Shown: in pieces, positions 1 to 7,054 of the stretch
Position numbering within the stretch: position 1 is the first letter of the stretch
Layout of the letters: every line of letters starts with the position of its first letter
From: an uncultured bacterium
GTDB lineage: Bacteria; Chloroflexota; Anaerolineae; JACIWP01
Assembly: GCA_903872005.1 (NCBI GenBank)
Contig: CAIQJD010000228.1
Location: 1 to 7,251 of the forward strand
Direction: 5' to 3'
DNA length: 7,251 nucleotides
Program-made: the position numbers and the translations under genes
The notes under the pieces: generated by a model
Told to the model about the DNA's origin: nothing
What the model saw: only the letters and a program-made list of their open reading frames with translations
The model's database searches: none

Positions 1-102
1 CTCCCCATTCGTACTGCCATTATGAGCGATCGCTTCGACGCCGTGTGGCGCCTGGCTCGCAACTCACCCCCATTCTGAAACACACCCGCTCGCGCCATGC
101 GA
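1..102. other. Upstream flank, no gene identified
   Basis: No convincing gene is seen before the promoter. The forward frame starting at base 1 is open to a TGA at 76-78, so it could be the last 25 codons of an upstream gene cut by the window edge, but the fragment is too short to recognise. On the reverse strand, the frame from an ATG at 98-96 is open to the window edge, equally uninformative. A single octamer GCGATCGC lies at 26-33. I see no terminator hairpin followed by a T-run. Confidence 0.4.
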
Positions 103-131
103 TTGACAAGTCGGCCGGCCCGTACTAAGAT
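103..131 (+). promoter_or_regulatory. Predicted sigma70-type promoter of the kinase gene
   Basis: A perfect -35 hexamer TTGACA (103-108) is separated by exactly 17 bases from TAAGAT (126-131), a 4/6 match to the -10 consensus that keeps the key first TA and last T. Transcription would begin near 138, giving a leader of about 155 nt before the kinase ATG at 294. The spacer contains the 8-base palindrome GGCCGGCC (113-120), which could be an operator or simply one of the many GCCGGC-type words in this DNA. The hexamers and spacing are directly visible; that this promoter drives the kinase is inferred from position and orientation. Confidence 0.55.
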
Positions 132-138
132 AGGGGGG

Positions 139-219
139 ATGTATTGCTACGCGCTCCAGGATGGGAGTTCGATGCCCGGCCGGTCAGACGCAGCAAGCAT
201 CTACCTGACAATACGCTGA
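139..219 (+). CDS. Possible leader peptide / upstream ORF, 26 codons
   Basis: An ATG at 139 opens 26 codons ending at TGA 217-219; the peptide starts MYCYALQDG and ends SIYLTIR. The ATG follows the predicted -10 hexamer (126-131) by 7 nt, so it would sit at or next to the transcription start and would have to be read leaderless; the GGGGGG at 133-138 may fall outside the transcript. The peptide has no run of one amino acid of the kind used in classical attenuation, no clear membrane segment and no recognised family. It ends 74 bases before the kinase start. An ORF this short may arise by chance, and the case rests on position only. Confidence 0.2.
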   Translation: MYCYALQDGSSMPGRSDAASIYLTIR

Positions 220-279
220 CAGGCTGCCAGTATATAGATACACTAAATATTCTGATAAGCTTTAAGAAACTGATATTAT

Positions 280-285
280 AGGCGG
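280..285 (+). promoter_or_regulatory. Weak ribosome binding site of the kinase gene
   Basis: AGGCGG lies 8 bases before the ATG at 294, a suitable distance, but is only a partial Shine-Dalgarno match. It follows an AT-rich tract (about 231-280) that should leave the start region weakly structured. It supports the ATG at 294 over the next in-frame ATG at 318, which has no purine-rich stretch before it. Confidence 0.45.
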
Positions 286-293
286 CGCAACCC

Positions 294-3200
294 ATGAACA
301 AGAATTATCTACGCGCGATGCTTTTCCGCCTGACTCAAATGATATGCGTTGCTGTTCTGTACTATGCCACCGCTCGCCTCAGCGCCTTCCTGGCGCTGTC
401 TCCTGAAAACGTCACCGTCCTGTGGCCGGCGGCGGGCCTGGCCCTCGCGGCAGTGTTCGTCTGGGGCTGGCCGGCCGGCATCGGCGTATGGGTCGGCTCC
501 TTCCTGTTCCACTGGGGCACGCTAACTGGGGCGGCCGCGCTCCCGGCGTCCAGCGCCATTGCTGCCGGCTCTGCGCTGCAGGCCGGGGCCGCCGTCTGGT
601 TGCTCAAACGTATCGTCAGAACCATACCGCCGGCTACTGCGCGCGGCGCGCTTCTCGCGATAGGGGTCATGGCCCTGGCTGCCCTCGTGGCTCCGGCCGT
701 TGAAGCTACCAGCCTGTGCCTTGCCGGTCTGGCGCGCTGGAGCAACTTCCTCGCCTTGGCGCAGACTTCGTGGCTGTGCGACCTGGTCGGCATGACCGTT
801 TTCGCGCCAACCCTGGTGATTCTTTCCTCGCGTTGGCGGAAGCGCGATGTCAGCCCGCCCCTTCTGTGGGTACTTACCTGTTTCATCATCGGGATGGCGC
901 TCGGCATCTCACTGGTCATTGCCAATGCCGAACAGCGGCGGCTAAGCAAAGACCTCCGAGCAAACGCCCAAGAGGTCGCGCGTGTCTTGCAGAGTGAATT
1001 GGATCATCAGGTTCGCCTCCAGGCCAGCATTGAGGCATTCTATTTCTCTTCAGCCGCAGTGACCGCTGAAGAATTCGCCACATTCACGTCCCGGCTCCTG
1101 GAACATTCGCCGGCCGCCATGGCGCTGGAATGGGTACCGCGGGTGACCCAGGCGGAACGCTCGGCCTACGAGGATGCGCGGCGCGCGCAAGGGGCTGCCG
1201 ACTACTACATCTATGAACAAGACTCATCGGGCAAGCATATCCCGGCCGGCGATCGCGCCGAGTATTTCCCGGTGACGCTGATCAGTCCTTTCGCGCCCAA
1301 CCAGGCCGCCTTCGGTTTTGACCTCGGCTCGAACCCCACGCGCCTGGGAGCGATCCAACGCGCCCGCGACAGCGGTGAGGCCGCATCGGCGTCGCCGGTG
1401 CAACTGGTGCAGACCGCCGGCAAGGTAGCCGGCGTGCTGATCATGCTGCCCGTCTATCGCGTCGGAATGCCGGCTTCTACGCCGGCCGAGCGGCAGGACG
1501 CCTTGTGGGGTCTGGCGCTTGGCGTCTATCGGGCAGATACGTTGGTCCAGCAAGCCCTCGCGCAGCTCAGTCGTCACGATCTTGAGTACTACGTATACGA
1601 TCTGACGAATCCCCAAAGTCCGCAATTCCTCGCGTTCTACCCGTCTATCTCCGGCCCGCAGACTTTGCCGGCGGCCGGAGCGCCGGCGCTTGACGCATTG
1701 TTGGCCGACTCCGCTCAGAGCGCCGCGCTCACCATTGGCGCCGATCGGTGGCTGCTGTTGAGCCGGCCCGGTCCGCGTTACGCGTCCGGCTCATACGGCT
1801 TCCTCCCGTGGGTCTCCCTCCTCTTCGGCCTCGCCATAGCCGGCGGGTTCCTGATCTACGTCGCCAATCGGCAGAAGACGGAAGCGATCCTGGCGCGCTC
1901 CGAAGCCGAGTATCGCACCCTGTCGGACGATGCTCCGACCGGCATCTTACGCATGACGCTCGCCGGCGAAATCCTGTATGCGAACGACGCATTGGCATCT
2001 ACCATCGGTTTAGAGTCGGCCGAGGCCCTGCGCGACAATGTGCGTCCCCATATCGCGGACGAGGCCCAGTATCAGGCAGCGCTGAAGCTGCTGCAGGAGC
2101 ATGGGCGCATTCGCAATCAAGAGCTGGATGCTTTGACCGTGACGGGCGAGGCGCGCCACCTGCTCTGCTCCGCGTTGCTCCAGGATGGCGTCGTGAGCGC
2201 CACTCTGGTAGATCTCACCGACCGCATCCGCGCCGGCAAGGAGTTCCAGCAGCTCTCTCGCGTCGTCTCCCAGATGGCCGATTCCGTGGTCATCACCGAT
2301 GTGAGCGGCGTGATTGAGTACGTGAATCCCGCCTTCGAGCGGTTGACCGGCTACACGCGCGACGAAGCCTTGGGTCAGACGCCGCGCATCCTGAAGTCCG
2401 GCCAGCATAGCCAGGAGTTCTATGCCGACCTCTGGCAGACCATTTTGGCCGGCGAAGTCTATCAAGGTGAGATGACAAACCGTAAAAAGGATGGCGAAAT
2501 TTTCGTCGAAGCGAAAACCATCACGCCCATCCGCGATGCGAAGGGGGCGATCACGCATTTCGTGGCGACGGGGAAAGACATCACCGAGCGCAAACAGATG
2601 GAGTCGGCGTTGCGCCAGAGAGAGGCCGACTACCACTTGATTGCGGAGAACACCTCCGATGCGATCTGGATCATGGACCTGGAGACGGAAAGTTTCATCT
2701 ACGTCAGCCCTTCCGTGGCGAGACTCCTCGGCTTCACGCCGGCGGAAATGCTCGCGCGGCCGATGCGAATGGTGATCACCGCGGAGTCTCTGCAGATGGT
2801 CCTGGCCGCGTTGCCACAGCGCATCGAGGCTTTTCGTCATGGTCTGGGCGGAACGACCCAGGTAGACCAGTTGGATCAAATCCGGCATGATGGGTCGGTC
2901 GTCCATACGGAGGTCGCGACGACGCTGGTGATCACGGAGGCCGGCCGGCTCCAGGTCGTGGGCATCTCGCGCGACATCAGCGAGCGCAGACGGGCGGAGG
3001 AAGAGCTGGCCAGATCCAAACAACGTCTCGAGGCCACGCTCAATGCCTTGCCCGACCTGCTGTTCGAGCTAGATGAGAATCGTCGTTTCGTAGACTATCG
3101 AGCGCCCAGCCGGGTCGCGTTGTTTGTCCCGCCTGAATTCTTCATCGGCAAGACCATCTACCAGGTCATGCCGGCAGATGTGACGACCGTCATAGATTGG

Positions 3201-6200
3201 GCCCTGGACGAAGCCCTGCAGCATGGCACGCATTTCGGCGCGACGTACGCGCTGCCGATGGCCGGCAAGATGAACTGGTACGAATTGTCCGTTTCAACGC
3301 GGCGCGAGGGAGCAGGCCAGTCGCCGCGCTTCATCGTGCTGGCCCACGATTGCACCGAGCGCAAACTGGCGCAGAGCCTTCAGGAGACGGTCTACCGCAT
3401 TGCGGATGTTGCCCAGACGACCGACTCGCTCCAGGATATGTATGCCGGAATCCACCGCCAGATTGCGCAGGTCATGCCTGCCGACAACTTCTACATCGCG
3501 TTGTATGATGAGGCCAGCGGTCTGCTGAGATTCCCTTATTCGGTAGACGAAAGAGTCCCGTTCGTCAAACCTGTCAGCCCCGGCAAAGGGCTGACTGCCC
3601 ATGTGCTGCGTACCGGCGCATCCTTGCTCTACACCATGGACCGCGCATGGCCCGACCTTGTGCCAATCGGCGACCTCTCCAAGGTCTGGCTGGGGGTTCC
3701 CCTGGTCGTGCGGGGCAAGACGATTGGCGTGATGGCCGTCCATCACTATTCCGATGCCAGCGTATACACGGAACGCGAGCAGCACATGCTGGAGTTCGTC
3801 TCATCCCAGGTTGCGACGGCCATTGACCGCAAGCAGGCTGACGAGACGCTGCGTAAGAGTCAGGCCGGCCTGGAGATCGCGCAAGCCACGGCCCATCTGG
3901 GCAGTTGGGAGCACAATCCCAACACCGGCGAGGGCCTCTCGTGGTCGAGAGAGATGTTCACCCTCTTTGGACTCGATCCTGCTGCAGGCGTTCCGACGGT
4001 GGGCGAGTTCATGGAACTGATAGTCCCTGCGGATCGGCAGGCCATTCTGGACGCCCAGGAACGCGCCATTCAGACCGACCAGCCCGTCACGGTGGACTAC
4101 CGCACCGTCCCGGCCGGGGGCGTCTCGCGTTGCTACCAGGCAACCATCGCCGCGGTCCGCAACACGGATGGGAGCTTGCGCCAGGTCTCCGGTACGGTGC
4201 TGGATATCACCGCACGGAAACGCGCCGAAGAGACCATACGCGAGAGCGAGCGCAGGCTCAAACAGGCCCAGCAAATCGCGCACGTCGGTAGCTGGGAGTT
4301 GGATATCCAGAGCGGCGAGCTGAAATGGTCGGATGAAATCTACCGCATCTTTGACCTGCGTCCGCAAGAGTTCGCGGCGACCTACGCGGCGTTCCTGGAT
4401 GTGATTCACCCGGCAGACCGAGACATGGTCAATATGGCTTACACCATATCGCTCCAGACTCGCCAACCCTACGACGTTATCCACCGGCTTCTGACGCGAG
4501 ATGGCCGGCTGAAATATGTGCAGGAGCGTTGCGAAACCACCTATGATGAGAACGGTGTGCCCATCCGTTCCCTGGGTACCGTCCAGGACATCACCGAGCG
4601 CCACGAGATGGAACTGGAAATCGGCGAGCGGATGAAGGAGCTGACCTGTCTCTTCTCTGTCAGTCAGATGCTTGAAGATGTCGCTTCCGAGCCTATGTTG
4701 TGCCAGAAGATCGTCGAATACCTGGTCCCCGCCATGCAATTCCCGGAATGCGTGGCGACTTGCCTCGTCCTGGACGGCCGGCGTTACACGACCGAACGGT
4801 ACCATGACGGCCTCACCCATCGGCTGTCAACGCCGATCGTTGTCGGCGGCGTCCCGCGCGGGGAAGTCTCCGTCTACTACACCCAGGACTTGCCCTTTCT
4901 GATGCCGCATGAGCAATCGTTGATTGACAACGCGGCTCGCATGTTGAGCATTTGGCTGGAGCGCCGACAGTCGGAGCTGGCGATGCAAGCGGCGCAGCGC
5001 GAATTGGAAGAGGTGAACCGCGAGCTGGAGAAACGCGTCGAAGAACGCGCCGCCGAAGCGCGCCAGAACGAGATGACCTACCGCGCCTTGTTCGAGAACT
5101 CCAACGACGCCATCTTCCTCATGTCGCCGGCCGGCAAGGATCTCGCGGCCAACCCGCAAGCTCTCATCATGCTGGGCTACACGGCGGATGAGTACCTCGC
5201 CAGGGCAGCGGAGGAGGACAACGTCGCGGCCCTTCCTGAACGGCGCGCGGACGCGCTTGTCCGCTTCGCCGCGGTCCTGCGGGGTGAGCACGTGCCACTC
5301 TACGAGCAGACTCTCGTGGGGAAGGATGGCAAGCCGGTAGAGGTCGAAATCAACCTCTCAGCCGTGCGCGACCCTGCGGGTAATATCATCATGGTGCAAA
5401 GCGTGGTACGCAATATCACCGAACGTAAGAAGGCCCAGGAGGCCCTGCGCCAGAGCCGTGACCAGTTGAGCATCGCCAACGCCGCCCTGGAGAAAGCCTC
5501 GCGCTTGAAGGACGAATTCTTGGCCAGTATGAGCCACGAGCTGCGAACGCCTCTCACCGGCATCCTCGGCATGACGGAAGTGATGCAGATGCAAATTGCC
5601 GGCCCGCTGAATGAGAAACAGATGAAGAGCCTGAAGAACATCGCGAGCAGCGGCCGGCATCTGCTCGACTTGATCAACGATATCCTCGACCTGTCCAAGA
5701 TCGAAGCCGGCAAGCTGGAGATGCAGTTTGAGATGTGCGCCGCAGCGGATATCTGCCAGGCCAGCCTGCAACTGGTCAAGGGGATGGCGGGGCAGAAGAG
5801 GCAGAACATCGCCTTCAGCATCACGCCCGCCGGCTTCAGCGTCCGCGCCGACTCGCGCCGCCTGAAACAGATGTTGGTGAATCTGCTCAGCAACGCCGTG
5901 AAATTTACGCCGGTCGGCGGCAGCCTGGGCCTGGAAGTGAAGGTCTGCGAAGACGAGCAGACGGTGCATTTCACGGTCTGGGACAAGGGTATCGGCATCA
6001 AGCCGGAAGACCTGGGCAAGCTCTTCAAACCCTTCTCGCAACTAGATAATCGGCTCGCGCGTCAGTATGCCGGCACGGGCCTGGGGCTATCGCTGGTGCA
6101 CCGCATGGCAGAGATGCACGGCGGGAGCGTGAAGGTAGAAAGCGTCCTCGGCGAAGGCAGCCGCTTCAGCATCGTCTTGCCCTGGACGCCCGATGTCCCT

Positions 6201-7046
6201 GAGCCTGAAGCAGAGCCGACGCCGGCCGGCGCCGATGGGTTCAAGAGCGCCCTCGTCATTGAGGACAATGATCTGCACGCCGAACAGGCCGCGGTGTATC
6301 TCAGGGAGATGGGGATTCGGACGGTCGTCCATCCGACTGCCCACGGCGCTCTCGAAAAGGCCGCCCATCTGCGTCCCAGCGCCATTCTACTGGACCTGAA
6401 CCTTCCCGATGGTTCGGGCATGGATCTGCTCGCCTTGCTCAAGGCGGATGAGCGCACGCGAGAGATACCGGTGATCATCGTGTCGGTGGAAGAGCGTCGC
6501 ACGGAGGCCATGAAACTGGGTGTGGCCGGCTACATGGTCAAGCCCTACAGCAAGCAGGAGCTGCACGCCGCGCTATTCAGCGTAGCCGCCTCTGGTCAAC
6601 TGGCGCCGGCTGTGATGGTGATTGGCGCCTGGGCGGATGCTCCGTTGATCCTGCTCGCCGACGACAATGAGGTAATCCTTGAGACGATCAGCGACTTTCT
6701 CAAGGCCAAAGGGTTCCGCGTCATCGCCACACGCAGCGGCCTGGAATTGCTGGAACGCGCGTCGGAGTTACACCCGGATCTCATTCTGATGGATATCCAG
6801 ATGCCCGGAATGGATGGTATGGAGACGATGCATCGCGTGCGCGCCTTCGCGGACCGGCAGCTCGCCGAGACGCCCATCATTGCTGTCACCGCCTTGGCCA
6901 TGACCGGCGACCGCGAGCGCTGTATGCAGGCCGGCGCCAATGACTATCTCAGCAAACCCATCGGTTTGGCGCAGTTGTTAGAGAGAATCCGGCTGTTGCT
7001 GAGAGATCGCGCGCGGCCGGCTGCCGGCGGCTCCGCCGAGGCATAG
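294..7046 (+). CDS. Multi-PAS/GAF hybrid sensor histidine kinase with MASE1 and CHASE sensors and two receiver domains
   Basis: This 2250-residue inner-membrane hybrid kinase should autophosphorylate on His and relay the phosphate to Asp. Approximate domain order by residue: MASE1 with seven helices (10-211), CHASE (225-435), membrane helix (502-524), PAS1 (532-647), PAS2 (650-768), PAS3 (772-899), PAS4 (905-1025), GAF1 (1028-1180), PAS5 (1186-1310), PAS6 (1313-1438), GAF-like 2 (1443-1556), coiled coil (1557-1593), PAS7 (1593-1713), HisKA (1737-1806), HATPase_c (1847-1965), REC1 (1984-2100), REC2 (2117-2236). PAS and PAS-like modules end in DITERK-type motifs, for example at 762, 894, 1019, 1304, 1432 and 1707. 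The phospho-acceptor is His1748 in SMSHELRTP. The start at 294 is preferred for its ribosome site and a positively charged N-terminus; Met9 is the alternative. The frame is intact, stop TAG at 7044-7046. No Hpt domain or neighbouring response-regulator gene is present. The family assignment is firm; the ligands, partners and regulated process are unknown. Confidence 0.95.
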   Translation: MNKNYLRAMLFRLTQMICVAVLYYATARLSAFLALSPENVTVLWPAAGLALAAVFVWGWPAGIGVWVGSFLFHWGTLTGAAALPASSAIAAGSALQAGAAVWLLKRIVRTIPPATARGALLAIGVMALAALVAPAVEATSLCLAGLARWSNFLALAQTSWLCDLVGMTVFAPTLVILSSRWRKRDVSPPLLWVLTCFIIGMALGISLVIANAEQRRLSKDLRANAQEVARVLQSELDHQVRLQASIEAFYFSSAAVTAEEFATFTSRLLEHSPAAMALEWVPRVTQAERSAYEDARRAQGAADYYIYEQDSSGKHIPAGDRAEYFPVTLISPFAPNQAAFGFDLGSNPTRLGAIQRARDSGEAASASPVQLVQTAGKVAGVLIMLPVYRVGMPASTPAERQDALWGLALGVYRADTLVQQALAQLSRHDLEYYVYDLTNPQSPQFLAFYPSISGPQTLPAAGAPALDALLADSAQSAALTIGADRWLLLSRPGPRYASGSYGFLPWVSLLFGLAIAGGFLIYVANRQKTEAILARSEAEYRTLSDDAPTGILRMTLAGEILYANDALASTIGLESAEALRDNVRPHIADEAQYQAALKLLQEHGRIRNQELDALTVTGEARHLLCSALLQDGVVSATLVDLTDRIRAGKEFQQLSRVVSQMADSVVITDVSGVIEYVNPAFERLTGYTRDEALGQTPRILKSGQHSQEFYADLWQTILAGEVYQGEMTNRKKDGEIFVEAKTITPIRDAKGAITHFVATGKDITERKQMESALRQREADYHLIAENTSDAIWIMDLETESFIYVSPSVARLLGFTPAEMLARPMRMVITAESLQMVLAALPQRIEAFRHGLGGTTQVDQLDQIRHDGSVVHTEVATTLVITEAGRLQVVGISRDISERRRAEEELARSKQRLEATLNALPDLLFELDENRRFVDYRAPSRVALFVPPEFFIGKTIYQVMPADVTTVIDWALDEALQHGTHFGATYALPMAGKMNWYELSVSTRREGAGQSPRFIVLAHDCTERKLAQSLQETVYRIADVAQTTDSLQDMYAGIHRQIAQVMPADNFYIALYDEASGLLRFPYSVDERVPFVKPVSPGKGLTAHVLRTGASLLYTMDRAWPDLVPIGDLSKVWLGVPLVVRGKTIGVMAVHHYSDASVYTEREQHMLEFVSSQVATAIDRKQADETLRKSQAGLEIAQATAHLGSWEHNPNTGEGLSWSREMFTLFGLDPAAGVPTVGEFMELIVPADRQAILDAQERAIQTDQPVTVDYRTVPAGGVSRCYQATIAAVRNTDGSLRQVSGTVLDITARKRAEETIRESERRLKQAQQIAHVGSWELDIQSGELKWSDEIYRIFDLRPQEFAATYAAFLDVIHPADRDMVNMAYTISLQTRQPYDVIHRLLTRDGRLKYVQERCETTYDENGVPIRSLGTVQDITERHEMELEIGERMKELTCLFSVSQMLEDVASEPMLCQKIVEYLVPAMQFPECVATCLVLDGRRYTTERYHDGLTHRLSTPIVVGGVPRGEVSVYYTQDLPFLMPHEQSLIDNAARMLSIWLERRQSELAMQAAQRELEEVNRELEKRVEERAAEARQNEMTYRALFENSNDAIFLMSPAGKDLAANPQALIMLGYTADEYLARAAEEDNVAALPERRADALVRFAAVLRGEHVPLYEQTLVGKDGKPVEVEINLSAVRDPAGNIIMVQSVVRNITERKKAQEALRQSRDQLSIANAALEKASRLKDEFLASMSHELRTPLTGILGMTEVMQMQIAGPLNEKQMKSLKNIASSGRHLLDLINDILDLSKIEAGKLEMQFEMCAAADICQASLQLVKGMAGQKRQNIAFSITPAGFSVRADSRRLKQMLVNLLSNAVKFTPVGGSLGLEVKVCEDEQTVHFTVWDKGIGIKPEDLGKLFKPFSQLDNRLARQYAGTGLGLSLVHRMAEMHGGSVKVESVLGEGSRFSIVLPWTPDVPEPEAEPTPAGADGFKSALVIEDNDLHAEQAAVYLREMGIRTVVHPTAHGALEKAAHLRPSAILLDLNLPDGSGMDLLALLKADERTREIPVIIVSVEERRTEAMKLGVAGYMVKPYSKQELHAALFSVAASGQLAPAVMVIGAWADAPLILLADDNEVILETISDFLKAKGFRVIATRSGLELLERASELHPDLILMDIQMPGMDGMETMHRVRAFADRQLAETPIIAVTALAMTGDRERCMQAGANDYLSKPIGLAQLLERIRLLLRDRARPAAGGSAEA
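321..1865 (+). other. Membrane sensor part of the kinase: MASE1 + CHASE + exit helix
   Basis: Seven hydrophobic segments (about residues 12-33, 41-58, 60-76, 84-105, 117-137, 158-178, 189-211) form the MASE1-type part, with the characteristic VLWPAAGLAL stretch at 42-51. Basic clusters at the N-terminus, around 105-117 (KRIVRT) and at 180-184 (RWRKR) fit cytoplasmic loops. This places residues 212-501 outside the membrane. That section carries CHASE hallmarks: LEWVPRV (278-284), EYFPVTLISPF (323-333), AFGFDLGS (339-346), a SGEAASAS-type stretch (360-367) and MLPVY (384-388). An eighth helix at 502-524, followed by NRQK, returns the chain to the cytoplasm. CHASE domains bind small extracellular ligands such as cytokinins in plant receptors; the bacterial ligand here is unknown. 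Confidence 0.85.
1887..5432 (+). other. Cytoplasmic PAS/GAF sensory array of the kinase
   Basis: Seven PAS modules and two GAF-type modules lie between the last membrane helix and the kinase core. PAS2 (650-768) is the most canonical, with VNPAFERLTGYTRDEALGQ and NRKKDGEIF features. PAS5 and PAS6 (1186-1438) are PAS_3-like tandem copies sharing AHxGSWE and a PADR motif. GAF1 (1028-1180) is canonical, with PGKGLTAHVLRTG and WLGVPLVVRGKTIGVMAVH. The second GAF-like module (1443-1556) is short and starts with MKELTCLFSVSQ. It leads into an acidic/basic coiled coil (1557-1593) before PAS7. Such arrays usually sense redox state, gases, cofactors or cyclic nucleotides, or transmit signals between modules. 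No individual ligand can be read from this sequence. Confidence 0.85.
5502..6188 (+). other. Histidine kinase transmitter core (HisKA + HATPase_c)
   Basis: The H-box contains SMSHELRTP with the phospho-acceptor His1748 (codon 5535-5537) followed by Glu1749, the residue typical of HisKA autokinases. ATP-binding boxes are all present: N-box LVNLLSNAVKFTP with Asn1863 and Asn1867, G1 box DKGIGI at 1897-1902, F box LFKPFSQ at 1910-1916, and G2 box GTGLGLSL at 1927-1934. No key residue is missing, so the kinase should be active. The dimerisation helix begins with KASRLKDEFLA directly after the PAS7 exit helix, the usual arrangement for coiled-coil signal transmission. Confidence 0.95.
6243..7001 (+). 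other. Two C-terminal receiver (REC) domains
   Basis: REC1 (1984-2100) has the acidic pair Glu1990-Asp1991, phospho-acceptor Asp2034 in LLDLNLPDG, Ser2064 at the switch Thr/Ser position and Lys2083 in VKPY. REC2 (2117-2236) has Asp2123-Asp2124, phospho-acceptor Asp2167 in LMDIQMPGMDG, Thr2199 and Lys2221 in SKPIG. Both therefore have a full active site. They are joined by a short hydrophobic linker (about 2101-2116). REC2 is the canonical form following a HisKA/HATPase core, while REC1 has a distinct consensus, so they are unlikely to be a recent duplication. No Hpt domain follows; the protein ends 14 residues after REC2 in an Ala/Gly-rich tail. Confidence 0.9.
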
Positions 7047-7054
7047 CATGCCCG

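Noticed and set aside
1..78. Possible 3' end of an upstream forward gene
   Set aside because: Only 25 open codons before a TGA, no recognisable motif, and the reverse strand is equally open, so it cannot be annotated as a gene.
26..1256. Two GCGATCGC octamers (26-33 and 1249-1256), the cyanobacterial HIP1 word
   Set aside because: Two copies are too few to argue for a cyanobacterial HIP1-rich genome; the enriched word in this window is GCCGGC.
1748..2317. Forward open frame of 189 codons in another phase
   Set aside because: It is a +1 shadow of the exit helix, PAS1 and the start of PAS2. The Arg/Pro-rich product has no recognisable features, and the main frame is continuous here, so no frameshift needs explaining.
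2010..3023. Reverse-strand open frame of 337 codons inside the kinase
   Set aside because: It lies wholly antisense to well-conserved PAS-coding sequence, gives a composition rich in Arg, His and Gln without any recognisable domain, and is the kind of shadow frame common in GC-rich genes.
3801..4820. Reverse-strand open frame of 339 codons inside the kinase
   Set aside because: It is antisense to GAF1, PAS5, PAS6 and the second GAF-like module, all with clear motifs on the forward strand. No domain or promoter supports the reverse reading.
6600..7046. Possible Hpt or output domain at the C-terminus
   Set aside because: The sequence after REC1 is a second full receiver ending at about residue 2236. 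The remaining 14 residues are a low-complexity Ala/Gly tail, with no Hpt-type histidine motif or DNA-binding helix.
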